Shown here: positions 35,329 through 46,828 of the stretch, in pieces | Layout of the letters: every line of letters starts with the position of its first letter | Numbering within the stretch: the stretch's first letter is position 1 | Source: Burkholderia sp. PAMC 26561 | GTDB taxonomy: Bacteria; Pseudomonadota; Gammaproteobacteria; Burkholderiales; Burkholderiaceae | Assembly: GCF_001557535.2 (NCBI RefSeq) | Contig: NZ_CP014306.1 | Coordinates: 2,542,001-2,606,000 of the forward strand | Length of the DNA stretch: 64,000 nt | Direction of reading: 5' to 3' | Program-made: the position numbers and the translations under genes | The notes under the pieces: model-generated | Told to the model about the DNA's origin: nothing | Database searches by the model: none | What the model saw: only the letters and a program-made list of their open reading frames with translations

Positions 35329-35742
35329 ATGCAACACGTATTCGTCTACGGCACGCTGCGGGCCGGGGAGAGCAATGACATTCACCGCGCGGCCGAGCGC
35401 AATGGCGTCGCGGACCCGGTGCTCGTCGGTTCGGGCCGTATCCATGGCCGGCTTTATGATTTCGGCGCATATCCGGGCGTGGTTCTTGATGCCGACGCCT
35501 CATCGGTTCATGGCGATGTTTATCGGATAGAAGATACGCTCGTTCCCGTACTCGATGAAATCGAGGAAGTCGTGCCGGGTATCAGCGGACTCTTTCGTAG
35601 TGAGCATATGCACATGACGGTGGGGCTCGATGGACCTGCCGAGACGATCGAATGTCTGGTTTATCCGGTGAGCGACGCGGCCGTGCAGGGGCTGCCGCGT
35701 ATCGATCATGGCGACTGGGTGAGTTACAGGCGAGCGCGATAA
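35329..35742 (+). CDS. Gamma-glutamylcyclotransferase-like protein (AIG2 fold)
   Basis: 137 aa from an ATG preceded by AAGGAA. HVFVYGTLRAGESN is the YGTLR signature of the GGCT/AIG2 superfamily; GRLYDFGAYPGVVLDADAS and the acidic residue in LDEIEEVV complete the pocket. Members form 5-oxoproline from gamma-glutamyl amines or act in glutathione turnover; the exact substrate is unknown. Followed by the universal stress gene after 74 bases in the same direction. Confidence 0.88.
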   Translation: MQHVFVYGTLRAGESNDIHRAAERNGVADPVLVGSGRIHGRLYDFGAYPGVVLDADASSVHGDVYRIEDTLVPVLDEIEEVVPGISGLFRSEHMHMTVGLDGPAETIECLVYPVSDAAVQGLPRIDHGDWVSYRRAR

Positions 35743-35816
35743 CTCAGGGTTGGCTTGGGCGTTCTCCGATTCCGTTACTACAATGGAAGACCACACGGAG
35801 CGGCGGGGAGCCAGCC

Positions 35817-36251
35817 ATGTTCAAGCACATTCTCGTTCCGACGGACGGGTCGATCCTGTCGCAGAAGGCCATCGACGGCGCGATCGACCTGGCGCAATCG
35901 GTGGGCGCGCGGATCACGGCCTACGCCTGCTTGCCGCTCTATCCGTATTCCCCTTTCGCCGATGTCGCGGTCGAACCGCCCAGCGACTTCCATGAGCGAT
36001 CGGAGCGTGAGGCGCGTGAGCATCTCGCCGCGGTTGAAGCGGCTGCGGCCGCCGCGGGCGTTTCCTGCGATGCCGTGACGAGCGTCGAGTCGGCGCCCTA
36101 CATCGGAATAATCGATATCGCCGAGCGTGATGGCTGCGATGTGATCTTCATGGCGTCGCACGGACGACGCGGGCTGGGAAGCTTGCTGATCGGCAGCGAA
36201 ACGCAGCGCGTCCTGACGCATACGAAGATCCCGGTGATCGTGTATCGATAA
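35817..36251 (+). CDS. Universal stress protein (UspA family)
   Basis: 144 aa single-domain Usp. MFKHILVPTDGSILSQKAID at the N-terminus and the ATP-site motif HGRRGLGSLLIGSETQRVLT (G-x2-G-x9-G-S type) near the C-terminus are clear, so this is the ATP-binding kind. A short alanine stretch (EAAAAAAGVSC) marks helix 3. Cytoplasmic stress factor without a defined target. Converges on the LysR gene with 19 bases between stops. Confidence 0.93.
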   Translation: MFKHILVPTDGSILSQKAIDGAIDLAQSVGARITAYACLPLYPYSPFADVAVEPPSDFHERSEREAREHLAAVEAAAAAAGVSCDAVTSVESAPYIGIIDIAERDGCDVIFMASHGRRGLGSLLIGSETQRVLTHTKIPVIVYR

Positions 36252-36270
36252 CGCCGCAGCGGGGCGTCGT

Positions 36271-37149
36271 CTATCTGTTTTCACGTGCAAGCGCGAGGAA
36301 GGCGAGGACGGCTCCACTGGTTTCGTTGGCACGACTTAACAGCATCAGATCCGCCGACATCTCCGTTTCTATGATCGGCCGGTAAGTCAGGTTTGGAATC
36401 GCGACGCGAGCAACCGGCGCGGGGACAATGGCAACGCCGAACCCTGCCCCTGCGAGCGCGAGCACCGTCAACGTGCTCGACACCCGATGCACCGCCTTGG
36501 ACTGCGTACCCATTTGCGCGCTCAGCATCGCCACGCTCTTTTCGCCTTCATTGAGACCGTAAAGAATGAGCGTTTCGCTGACCAACGATTTCACCGATAC
36601 GCGTTTCTTTTTCGCCAGCGGATGATCCTCTGCCATGGCGATCAGCAACGGCCACGCTCCAATCTTTTCCACGATGAGTCGCGGGTCTGGCGTCGACCCC
36701 AGACTCGGGCTGTATCCGACATCGAGTTGGCCCGCAAGGATGGCCTCGCTCTGCAAATGCGGCGACATTTCGACCGGCTGCAATTCCGCATCGGGGTAGC
36801 GTTGGCGAAACGCGCGCAAGTTGTCTGTCAGCTTGCCGGTCACAACGGCGTTGCCCGCAAAGCCGACCCTGACCGTGCCGGTCTCGCCCCGCAGCGATCG
36901 CTGCACAATGTCTTTCGTGCGCTCGGCTTGCGCAAGCGTGCGCCGCGCTTCTACCAGAAGAAGGGATCCCGCCTGCGTGAGTTCGACGTTCCGGCTCGTG
37001 CGTACAAAAAGTGCGCCGCCAATTTCTTCTTCGAGCGAGCGTATTTGCATGCTCAGCGCAGGCTGCACGATGTGCAGACGTTGTGCCGCGCGACCAAAGT
37101 GCTTCTCTTCTGCAACGGCAACGAAATAACGGAGATGACGCAGGTCCAC
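36271..37149 (-). CDS. LysR-family transcriptional regulator
   Basis: 292 aa. N-terminal winged HTH MDLRHLRYFVAVAEEKHFGR through LHIVQPALSMQIRSLEEEIG (1-50); the C-terminal periplasmic-binding-like sensor follows, with GYSPSLGSTPDPRLIVEKIG in the CatR/BenM style. It is divergent from the SnoaL-like gene across 136 bases that contain a perfect LysR-type box (ATTGAT-N11-ATCAAT at 37171-37193), so it very likely regulates that gene and itself in response to an unknown small molecule. Confidence 0.92.
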   Translation of the reverse strand: MDLRHLRYFVAVAEEKHFGRAAQRLHIVQPALSMQIRSLEEEIGGALFVRTSRNVELTQAGSLLLVEARRTLAQAERTKDIVQRSLRGETGTVRVGFAGNAVVTGKLTDNLRAFRQRYPDAELQPVEMSPHLQSEAILAGQLDVGYSPSLGSTPDPRLIVEKIGAWPLLIAMAEDHPLAKKKRVSVKSLVSETLILYGLNEGEKSVAMLSAQMGTQSKAVHRVSSTLTVLALAGAGFGVAIVPAPVARVAIPNLTYRPIIETEMSADLMLLSRANETSGAVLAFLALARENR

Positions 37150-37170
37150 GATCGATCACTCATCAGAAAA

Positions 37171-37193
37171 ATTGATTAATCGATCATATCAAT
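37171..37193. promoter_or_regulatory. LysR-type binding box
   Basis: ATTGAT (37171-37176) and ATCAAT (37188-37193) are perfect inverted six-base arms with an 11-base spacer, fitting the T-N11-A rule. It starts 22 bases upstream of the lysR start codon, between the divergent genes. Confidence 0.6.
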
Positions 37194-37285
37194 CTACTTA
37201 ACGATACGGCTCCAATGCGTGACACTACGTTCACGTTGCGGCGATCGAGAATTCGCTGCCCACTCGCGTTAGAAGGAGATTGACT

Positions 37286-37861
37286 GTGCAAACGTACCTG
37301 GAAGACCGGCTCAGCATTGCAGATTTGATGACCGGATGGATTCACCGCGATCTCGCGCAATGGGACGAGCTGCGCGAACTGTTCCATTCTGACGGCACTA
37401 TCGAGATCACCTGGTTCGACGGCCGCTTCAGCGATTTCGTCGATGGATCAATGAAAATGGGCGCCTCCGATTTGCGCACCAAGCATTTCATCGCGGGGCC
37501 GGTGGTCGAGTTCAACGGCAACAAGGCCATCGTCGAGACCAACGCAATGATCGTTGGCGAGAATGTTCGCCTTGGCTTGGGCTGCAGTTCGCACAACCGC
37601 TTCTACGATCGGGTCGAAAAGCGCAATGGCGTCTGGAAGATCGTGAGGCGCCAGAGCATTTACGACATGGGGTCGTTCACGTTCCCGCGCGGTATCGTCG
37701 AGATTGACGCAGCGGCCGTTGAAAAGCACCCGCGCGAATACGCACCGCTCGCTTATCTGCTCGAGAAAAGCGGCTTTCCTGTACAAAAGACCTTCGCCAC
37801 CAAAGGTAGCGACCTGGAGAAGAGAATGAAGGCGGAAGGGCAGGCCTGGCTGGCGGGCTGA
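37286..37861 (+). CDS. SnoaL-like (NTF2-fold) protein
   Basis: 191 aa from a GTG that follows AAGGAG by seven bases (a TTG six bases earlier is too close to the ribosome site). YLEDRLSIADLMTGWIHRDL and LFHSDGTIEITWFDGRFSDF mark the SnoaL_4-type fold also found in aromatic-ring-hydroxylating small subunits and in dehydratases; GVWKIVRRQSIYDMGSF is the usual third strand. No catalytic assignment is possible. Divergent LysR gene and LysR box suggest inducible, possibly catabolic, expression; no partner enzyme gene is adjacent. Confidence 0.85.
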   Translation: MQTYLEDRLSIADLMTGWIHRDLAQWDELRELFHSDGTIEITWFDGRFSDFVDGSMKMGASDLRTKHFIAGPVVEFNGNKAIVETNAMIVGENVRLGLGCSSHNRFYDRVEKRNGVWKIVRRQSIYDMGSFTFPRGIVEIDAAAVEKHPREYAPLAYLLEKSGFPVQKTFATKGSDLEKRMKAEGQAWLAG

Positions 37862-37886
37862 ACAGCAGCGGTGTCAGCCACGTAGA

Positions 37887-37919
37887 AAAGGGCATACGGT
37901 TTTTGACCGTATGCCCTTT
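37887..37919. terminator. Bidirectional terminator between the SnoaL-like gene and aceA
   Basis: AAAGGGCATACGGT pairs perfectly with ACCGTATGCCCTTT over TTTTG; A and T runs at both ends allow function in both directions between the convergent genes. Confidence 0.9.
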
Positions 37920-37959
37920 GCAAGCCTTAAACGTCAAGCCTCAAACCAAGCGTAGCCTT

Positions 37960-39264
<1,305 letters not shown>

Positions 39265-39346
39265 GGCGTTTCTCCTTTGATTGCTGATAAGTAACCGGAT
39301 GGTCATCTGGCCGAACAAGCAGGGCGGTGCTGCTTCCTGTTGCTCA

Positions 39347-39362
39347 ACTCTTATATAAGAGT
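39347..39362. promoter_or_regulatory. 16-bp palindrome upstream of aceA
   Basis: ACTCTTATATAAGAGT is a perfect 16-base palindrome, 82 bases before the aceA ATG. The AT-rich centre could double as a -10 element. A GntR- or IclR-type regulator is plausible from the shape, but none is encoded nearby. Confidence 0.55.
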
Positions 39363-39562
39363 CTAGTGAGATGAAGACATCCGATCCAGCCTTTAAACGG
39401 AGATTTCACATAAAAATAGTATATATAAATCATAAGGATGGAGCAGAAATTTCACATCGAGAAATGACCTCTTTCATCCTGAGATTCCGAAATTTGTGCC
39501 GTGCACCAACAATTTCGCCGCCCGCAACCTCTTTCCACATCGTGAAACGTCGACCACAGGCG

Positions 39563-39597
39563 AAAAAAAACCGATGCACGAGGGCATCGGTTTTTTT
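39563..39597. terminator. Terminator of the DEAD-box helicase gene
   Basis: AAAAAAACCGATGC and GCATCGGTTTTTTT are arms around a six-base loop; A and T runs on both sides make it a strong terminator for the leftward helicase transcript. Confidence 0.9.
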
Positions 39598-39641
39598 AAT
39601 CGAACAAGGCGTGCAAGGCGCACGCCACGCTCTGGCTACAT

Positions 39642-41312
<1,671 letters not shown>

Positions 41313-41736
41313 GTCGATCCTTGAAACGGGGAATAAGGCGTGTGGCGCCAATCGGCATACCCAAGTCGTCAGATTCAGCGAGCAAAGAAGCAGCGAGCAA
41401 ATCGAAAAACGGGGGCAGCTCGCAACAATGAAGGCGAGCTTTTCGTTAGAAGCTGTATCGGATTCGACAGGCCGAGGCGGCGTTGTCGTCAGCCTGATGC
41501 ATGATCGGCCGAAGAAGGCCTAGCAGGGAGGGGACAGTTTCTAAACTGGATTGGAGCAAAACGCTACGAGGCGCCGCGCTGCGTGCGATGAACTGACCTC
41601 AAACATCAACTCACCCGGTCACAGTGAAGCGCAGGCAACAGTATATCGGGAATTGTTGCGCTGCGCCAGATTTTAAGACAGTTTGATTCGATTGGCGCTT
41701 CACCCGCTGCAAAGTTGCGGGCGTTCTTACCAGTGC
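41313..41736. other. Intergenic region between the helicase and acyl-CoA-binding genes
   Basis: 424 bases. Serves as the helicase leader on the left side. A hairpin with a one-base bulge (41630-41641 pairing with 41655-41667) lies in the right part, downstream of the acyl-CoA-binding gene on its strand but without a T run in that direction. I see no gene. Confidence 0.5.
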
Positions 41737-42006
41737 TTACGCAGATTCGCCATCTTTCAGCGATTCCACCAGTTCCACATATTGCTGCTTGGCCGTGTCC
41801 TGCGATGTGCCAGTTAGCGCTGACCAGGCGTCGTACTTGTACTTCCCGACAATATCGGCGAAACCGGGCTTGTCGCCGTCCGCATCGCCCACGCTGCCTT
41901 GCTTGAACAGCGCGTAAAGGCGCAGCAAGGTGAGATTGCCCGGACGTTCAGGCAAATCCTTGACATCGGCCTGGGCTTTTGCGAACTGCGCATCGATATC
42001 GCTCAT
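41737..42006 (-). CDS. Acyl-CoA-binding protein
   Basis: 89 aa, the classic ACBP length. Four-helix bundle signature: LYALFKQGSVGD (about 30-41), then KYKYDAWSALTGTSQDTAKQ with the conserved Lys/Tyr/Trp that hold the CoA moiety. Binds long-chain acyl-CoA in the cytoplasm as a buffer or carrier. ACBPs are eukaryote-rich but occur in Burkholderiales and some other bacteria. Divergent from the tsaB operon. Confidence 0.93.
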   Translation of the reverse strand: MSDIDAQFAKAQADVKDLPERPGNLTLLRLYALFKQGSVGDADGDKPGFADIVGKYKYDAWSALTGTSQDTAKQQYVELVESLKDGESA

Positions 42007-42174
42007 TCTTGGTCTCCGTAATTGCTGGTTCAGGGCGATCGATCATAGCAAGCGTACTCAAAGCAGATTTCGAAGGTTTATTCCAAAATCGTCGCAGAGG
42101 GAATTACCAGGAACCGGCGTGAGCAGGCACTCACGCACCCTTCGACGCCGACGCCACGCATTACAATAGCGGCT

Positions 42175-42999
42175 ATGACACGTACCGTTTTGCTCGCTCT
42201 CGATACATCGACCGAATTCTGCTCGGTCGCGCTGCTGGTCGCCGGTCCGGCGGCCGACTCGGCATATCGAAACCCTCCGCACCATGTTTCCGGCGAAATC
42301 CGCGTCTGGTTCAGCCATGAAATGACCGGGCCGGTCTCCAGCACGCGTTTGCTGCCCGCTATCCGCGAACTGTTCGATGAAGCAGGTCTTAAGCTCGCCG
42401 ATTGCAGCGCGATCGCCTTTGGCGCCGGGCCGGGATCGTTCACGGGCTTGCGTACGGCAACAGGCGTGGCGCAGGGGCTCGCGTTCGGTTTGAGTGTGCC
42501 GGTTGTCCCAATCGGAACCTTGCTTGCGTGCGCCGAGTTCGCGCGGCTGCATGATCCAGCGGTCACACGCGTGCTCGCAGCACTCGACGCCCGCATGAAC
42601 GAGGCGTACTGGGCAGATTTCCGCTGGGGCGACGCCACGAACGAATGGGTCACGATCCAGGCGGCATCGCTGGATGTTCCTGGCGCGATTGCGGCGCCCG
42701 ATGTTCCGTTCGTGCTTGCGGGCAATGCAGCCGCCGCATTCGGCGATGTTTTATCGCTCCAGCAATCGGCCGCATGCCGAGTCGACTTCGATGCGCTTCC
42801 CCATGCCTTGCCTGTCGCGCTCGCCGGCCTCCGCGCGTTTCGCGACGGCCGCACGGTCGCGCCGGACCAGGCTGCGCCGGAATATGTGCGCAACAAGGTC
42901 GCGCAAACCACGGCCGAGCGCATGGACGCGCGGGCAGCCAAAGACGCCGCCGCTCAACTGGATTCCCAGGCCGCTTCCGCCGCGGAGCCGTTACGGTGA
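42175..42999 (+). CDS. tsaB: tRNA threonylcarbamoyladenosine biosynthesis protein TsaB
   Basis: 274 aa. Platform protein that pairs with TsaD and TsaE to make the t6A37 modification of ANN-reading tRNAs. ASKHA-type N-terminus VLLALDTSTEFCSVALLVAG (4-23) and GAGPGSFTGLRTATGVAQGL (about 83-102) are the family signatures. The C-terminal 30 residues are Ala-rich and unconserved. The TGA overlaps the GTG of rimI by four bases. First gene of a four-gene operon. Confidence 0.94.
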   Translation: MTRTVLLALDTSTEFCSVALLVAGPAADSAYRNPPHHVSGEIRVWFSHEMTGPVSSTRLLPAIRELFDEAGLKLADCSAIAFGAGPGSFTGLRTATGVAQGLAFGLSVPVVPIGTLLACAEFARLHDPAVTRVLAALDARMNEAYWADFRWGDATNEWVTIQAASLDVPGAIAAPDVPFVLAGNAAAAFGDVLSLQQSAACRVDFDALPHALPVALAGLRAFRDGRTVAPDQAAPEYVRNKVAQTTAERMDARAAKDAAAQLDSQAASAAEPLR

Positions 43000-43490
43000 G
43001 CGGCGTGTTGCTCGCCGATCGCTATCTGTCTCCCATGACGGAGGCCGATCTCGATGAAGTCGCCGCCATCGAAAAGATTGCGTATGAATTTCCGTGGAGC
43101 CGCGGCAATTTCCAGGATTCGCTGCGCAATGGCTACTTCGGCGTGTGTCTGCGCCACGTCACCGGCACGTTGCTCGGTTATTGCGTGCTCATGCCGGTCG
43201 TCGATGAAATGCATCTGCTGAATCTTTGCGTCGCGCCGCAAGCACAACATGCGGGCGCCGGGCTGACGCTGTTGCGCGAAGCGGTGCGCATTTCGAAGCA
43301 CCAGAAGCTCGATGGCGTGCTGCTGGAAGTGCGGCCCTCGAACCCGCGCGCCATATGGCTTTACGAGCGCTTCGGATTTATGACCATCGGGCGTCGGAAG
43401 AACTATTACCCGGCGCGGCATCGTTCGCGCGAGGATGCGCTTGTCATGCGCCTGACGTTTTCAAGGGAGGCCGCCGATGGCGCTGCATAA
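42996..43490 (+). CDS. rimI: Ribosomal protein S18-alanine N-acetyltransferase
   Basis: 164 aa GNAT enzyme. Start GTG at 42996 within the tsaB stop (GTGA), giving MSGVLLADRYLSPMTEADLD. Acetyl-CoA site LLNLCVAPQAQHAGAGLTLL with QHAGAG and the C-terminal EVRPSNPRAIWLYERFGFMT are RimI-like. Acetylates the N-terminal Ala of S18. The tsaB-rimI pair is common in bacteria. The next gene starts 14 bases before its stop, so translation is coupled. Confidence 0.92.
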   Translation: MSGVLLADRYLSPMTEADLDEVAAIEKIAYEFPWSRGNFQDSLRNGYFGVCLRHVTGTLLGYCVLMPVVDEMHLLNLCVAPQAQHAGAGLTLLREAVRISKHQKLDGVLLEVRPSNPRAIWLYERFGFMTIGRRKNYYPARHRSREDALVMRLTFSREAADGAA

Positions 43491-44487
43491 GTCGATGCTC
43501 GACGAGTTTGGACTCGGGACTATCTGGGTGAGGCGGGGAACGCAGCCGGTCGAAACGGCTGTGGAACCCGATGCAGTCGCGCCCGAAAGATCGACAGCCG
43601 TTCCGTTGAACCGCGCAGCGGCGGCTGAACTTGCTGAACTCGAGCGCGCCGCGCCGGGCGCGCCGCAGCGTAGCGCCAGCGAGACCTTGACCGCGCTCGA
43701 TGCCGTGCTTTCCGCGGCGCAAAAGAGCCGAAACGTTGCACGAGAAACGCGAGAAGCGCGAGAAACGCCAGAAGCGTCAGAAGCGCCGGTGGTGGCGAAG
43801 TCCGATCCGCAGGAACCGCCTGCCTTCGATGACATTCCGTGGATCGACGATCTTCCGCAACACATGCCGCCCGAACCGGAAGCCATCGATGAAACCGCGA
43901 ACGACATTGCGTCCCTCGACTGGGACACGCTTGCCGCCCGCGTCTCCGTTTGCGAGCGCTGCAAGTTATGCGAGCGGCGCACGAACTCGGTTTTCGGCGT
44001 GGGCGACCGTGATGCCGACTGGATGCTGATCGGCGAAGCACCGGGCGAAAACGAGGACAAGCTAGGGGAGCCGTTCGTCGGGCAGGCGGGCAAGCTGCTC
44101 GACAGCATGTTGCATGCGGTGGCGTTATCGCGTGAAGACAATGTGTTTATCGCGAACGTGATCAAGTGCCGCCCGCCCGGCAACCGTAATCCTGAACTCG
44201 ATGAAGTCGCGCGTTGCGAGCCGTATCTGAAGCGTCAGGTCGCACTGGTGAAGCCAAAGCTGATCGTCGCGCTGGGACGTTTCGCGGCGCAAAGTCTGCT
44301 GAAGACCGAGGCGAGCATTGCGTCGCTGCGCGGGCGGGTGCATGACTATGAGGGCGTGCCGGTCATCGTGACGTATCACCCCGCGTATCTGCTGCGCAGC
44401 TTGCCCGACAAAGCCAAGGCGTGGGCCGACCTATGCCTCGCTCAGGCGACTTATCGCGAGTCGCTGAAGGTGGCGAACGGCGCGTGA
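43477..44487 (+). CDS. Uracil-DNA glycosylase, family 4-like with 4Fe-4S cluster
   Basis: 336 aa. The catalytic domain (about 150-330) carries four cluster cysteines: CERCKLCERR (two or three Cys), VIKCRPPGNRNP and VARCEPYL. Motif A LIGEAPGENEDKLGEPFVGQ (with the Glu of GEAPGE and a GxAG loop) and motif B VTYHPAYLLRS are those of the thermophile-type family 4 enzymes, which excise uracil from DNA. Residues 1-145 are a low-complexity extension with a Arg-Glu-rich stretch (RETREAREtpeASEAP-like, 88-103). Overlaps rimI at its start and the next gene at its stop, so it is the third gene of the operon. Confidence 0.9.
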   Translation: MALHKSMLDEFGLGTIWVRRGTQPVETAVEPDAVAPERSTAVPLNRAAAAELAELERAAPGAPQRSASETLTALDAVLSAAQKSRNVARETREARETPEASEAPVVAKSDPQEPPAFDDIPWIDDLPQHMPPEPEAIDETANDIASLDWDTLAARVSVCERCKLCERRTNSVFGVGDRDADWMLIGEAPGENEDKLGEPFVGQAGKLLDSMLHAVALSREDNVFIANVIKCRPPGNRNPELDEVARCEPYLKRQVALVKPKLIVALGRFAAQSLLKTEASIASLRGRVHDYEGVPVIVTYHPAYLLRSLPDKAKAWADLCLAQATYRESLKVANGA

Positions 44488-45398
44488 GCTTCGCCGGCGC
44501 GGTTGCGCGATTCAACGATGCTGCCGTCCGGGATCTCGCGTGGCTACTGTTCTCACCTGACTTGCTGAGCGCGTCACATGCGGGCGCGCCGCTGGCGTGT
44601 CCTGTCGAAAGCGATAAGCGCGCAGCCGTTTCAGGCTGGCTCGAAGCGCTCGATGACAATCCCGAAGCGCTTCACGCGCTGGTCCGCAAACCGTCGCTGA
44701 GACGGCTCGGTCTCTATGCCGAGGCCTTGCTCGAATACTTTTTGACGCATGGACCCAATGCACGGCTGATCGCCGCCAACGTGCCGTTGCGCGCAGCAGG
44801 GCAGACCCTCGGCGAGGTCGATTTCCTCTTGCACAACGCCCGGCGCGAACGTCTGCATTGGGAGCTTGCCGTGAAGTTCTATCTGCATATCGGCGAGGGT
44901 GCGGCCGCGTTATCCGATTATGTCGGACCCAATCTGCAGGATCGCTTCGACCTGAAGCATGACCGGCTCTTGCATCATCAACTCGGTTTGAGCGCGCGCG
45001 ATGAATTCGCATCGCTCGGATTCGAAGGACCGTGGCGCGCTGAACTGTTCGTCAAGGGCAGGCTGTTTTATCGACAATGCGCCGCGCCGACGCTGCCCCC
45101 CGAACTCGCCGACGATCATTTGCGCGGCTGGTGGATGACGGTATCGGAGTGGCAGGAGTCGAAAGGAGACGAGGCCTTTGCCGTTGTGCCGAGACTTGCG
45201 TGGCTGGCGGAACGGTCGTTGTCGAACGAAGAAGCCGGAACGCTGACCTTCGATGCCGGCGCGCTGACATCGCCGACCATGGTCGCAAATTACGACCGGA
45301 GCGCCGGCGATATCTGGCGCGAGCGCTCGCGTGGTTTTATCGTGCCGGATGAATGGCCCGAACGCGCGCTGCGTTATGCGCGCCTCACCACCACTTGA
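44484..45398 (+). CDS. DUF1853 family protein, possible PD-(D/E)XK nuclease fold
   Basis: 304 aa from the GTG at 44484, which overlaps the glycosylase stop (GTGA). The DUF1853 pattern is clear: LFSPDLLSA near the N-terminus, LEALDDNPEALHALVRK, RLGLYAEALLEYFL, then LGEVDFLLHNARRERLHWEL followed by AVKFYLH. The D-x(n)-E-x3-K arrangement in that segment is what a PD-(D/E)XK active site looks like; nuclease activity is inferred. Its last 14 bases overlap the end of convergent thiD. No characterised function; the genetic link to a uracil-DNA glycosylase hints at DNA repair. Confidence 0.8.
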   Translation: MSFAGAVARFNDAAVRDLAWLLFSPDLLSASHAGAPLACPVESDKRAAVSGWLEALDDNPEALHALVRKPSLRRLGLYAEALLEYFLTHGPNARLIAANVPLRAAGQTLGEVDFLLHNARRERLHWELAVKFYLHIGEGAAALSDYVGPNLQDRFDLKHDRLLHHQLGLSARDEFASLGFEGPWRAELFVKGRLFYRQCAAPTLPPELADDHLRGWWMTVSEWQESKGDEAFAVVPRLAWLAERSLSNEEAGTLTFDAGALTSPTMVANYDRSAGDIWRERSRGFIVPDEWPERALRYARLTTT

Positions 45399-46191
45399 AG
45401 AAATGATGCACAGGCCCGACGCCGTGCCCGACTTCGAGTCGCGCGCTCTGTTCGATCGCGCCGGTCAGATAAAGCTTGGCATCGGCGGTTGCGGCGGCGA
45501 GCGAGTCGCGCTGCGGCAATAACGCGGCGATCGACGACGACAACGTGCATCCCGTCCCATGCGTGTTTTTCACCGGCACGCGCGGACCGCACAGCCGTAG
45601 CGAACCACTTGCCTCGATGAGCCAGTCGGGACTGTCGGGGGCGCTCAGATGGCCGCCTTTCATCAGCACGGCCTTCGCACCCATCGCCCGCAGCGCTTCG
45701 CCCTGGCGCACCATTGTTTCTTCGTCTTCCGCTGACACGTCGTTCAATAGCGCCGCCGCTTCCGGCAGGTTCGGCGTGACGATGGTGGCCAGCGGCAATA
45801 ATTCATCGCGTAACGCGGCGACGGCTTCCGGTGCGAGCAACGCATGATGACTCTTGGAAATCATGACCGTGTCGAGCACGACATGCGCCGGTTGGTATCG
45901 ACGCAACGCTATCGCAACCGCGCGCACCACATCGGCGTTGGCGAGCATGCCGATCTTCACGGCATCGATACGGATATCGTCGAAAACAGCGTCCAGTTGC
46001 GCCGTGACGAACGACGCATCCGGCGTGTGGATCGCCGTCACGCCGCGCGTGTTTTGCGCGGTAAGGGCGGTGATCACCGACAAACCATATGCGCCGAGCG
46101 CCGAAAACGCCTTCAGGTCGGCCTGGATACCCGCACCGCCGCCCGAGTCGGAACCGGCGATGGTGAGAACGTTGGGGATCGAATGGGTCAT
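45385..46191 (-). CDS. thiD: Hydroxymethylpyrimidine/phosphomethylpyrimidine kinase
   Basis: Phosphorylates HMP and HMP-P to HMP-PP for thiamine synthesis; 268 aa ribokinase fold. [20 protein letters not shown] (11-30) is the substrate-binding N-terminus and [18 protein letters not shown] carries the anion hole and catalytic-base region. Its ATG overlaps the thiE stop (ATGA). Last gene of thiM-thiE-thiD. Confidence 0.95.
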   Translation of the reverse strand: MTHSIPNVLTIAGSDSGGGAGIQADLKAFSALGAYGLSVITALTAQNTRGVTAIHTPDASFVTAQLDAVFDDIRIDAVKIGMLANADVVRAVAIALRRYQPAHVVLDTVMISKSHHALLAPEAVAALRDELLPLATIVTPNLPEAAALLNDVSAEDEETMVRQGEALRAMGAKAVLMKGGHLSAPDSPDWLIEASGSLRLCGPRVPVKNTHGTGCTLSSSIAALLPQRDSLAAATADAKLYLTGAIEQSARLEVGHGVGPVHHFFKWW

Positions 46192-46826
46192 GATGTCCGG
46201 GAATTTTCAGCGCGCAATTGCTGCGCGGCGAGACGTGGATCGGCGGCCTTGCAGATCGCCGATACCACCGCGATTCCGCCCGGTTTTGCGCGTTTGACAT
46301 GCCCGGCGTTGCTCAACTGGATGCCGCCGATAGCCACCGTCGGATGCAACGACCGCGCACACAGCGCCGCAAACCCTTCTATACCCAGCGCCGCCGATGC
46401 ATCCGGCTTCGTGGGGGTGTCGAACACGGGTCCGACGCCGACGTAATCGATCATCGTGCCGAGCGGATTGGCGTCATCGACTTCGCGTTCATCCGATACC
46501 GACAGACCGATCAGCGCACGCGGTCCGAGCAGCTTCCGGGCAACCGCTGGCGGCAGATCCTTCTGCCCGATATGCACGCCATCGGCGCCGCAGGCGAGCG
46601 CGACATCGATGTGATCGTTGATGATCAGCGGCACGGCAAACTGGCGCGTGATCGGCAGCAGATCCGAGGCGAGCGCGAGCCACGCGCGCTTGTGCCATTG
46701 CGGCGCGCGCAGTTGCACGATCGTGACGCCGCCTTCAAGCGCGGCTTGCGCGATGGCGAGCGAGCCCGCATGTCCGCCGCACTGCACAGGGTCGAGCACG
46801 AGATAAAGCGAGAGATCGAGGTTCAT
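46188..46826 (-). CDS. thiE: Thiamine phosphate synthase
   Basis: Joins HMP-PP and thiazole phosphate to thiamine phosphate; 212 aa TIM barrel. [20 protein letters not shown] (about 34-53) holds the phosphate-site Gln/Lys-type strand, [20 protein letters not shown] is the Mg-PPi strand and [16 protein letters not shown] is the product loop (canonical sequence has GPxfxTxTK). Two bases after thiM and overlapping thiD. Confidence 0.95.
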   Translation of the reverse strand: MNLDLSLYLVLDPVQCGGHAGSLAIAQAALEGGVTIVQLRAPQWHKRAWLALASDLLPITRQFAVPLIINDHIDVALACGADGVHIGQKDLPPAVARKLLGPRALIGLSVSDEREVDDANPLGTMIDYVGVGPVFDTPTKPDASAALGIEGFAALCARSLHPTVAIGGIQLSNAGHVKRAKPGGIAVVSAICKAADPRLAAQQLRAENSRTS

Positions 46827-46828
46827 AT

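Larger units (their letters stand above)
39265..39641. other. Region between aceA and the DEAD-box gene
   Basis: 377 bases. Holds the aceA upstream region with a perfect palindrome (39347-39362), an AT-rich block (39400-39440, including TATATATAAA) that may be the promoter, and the terminator of the helicase gene (39563-39597). No supportable gene. Confidence 0.6.
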
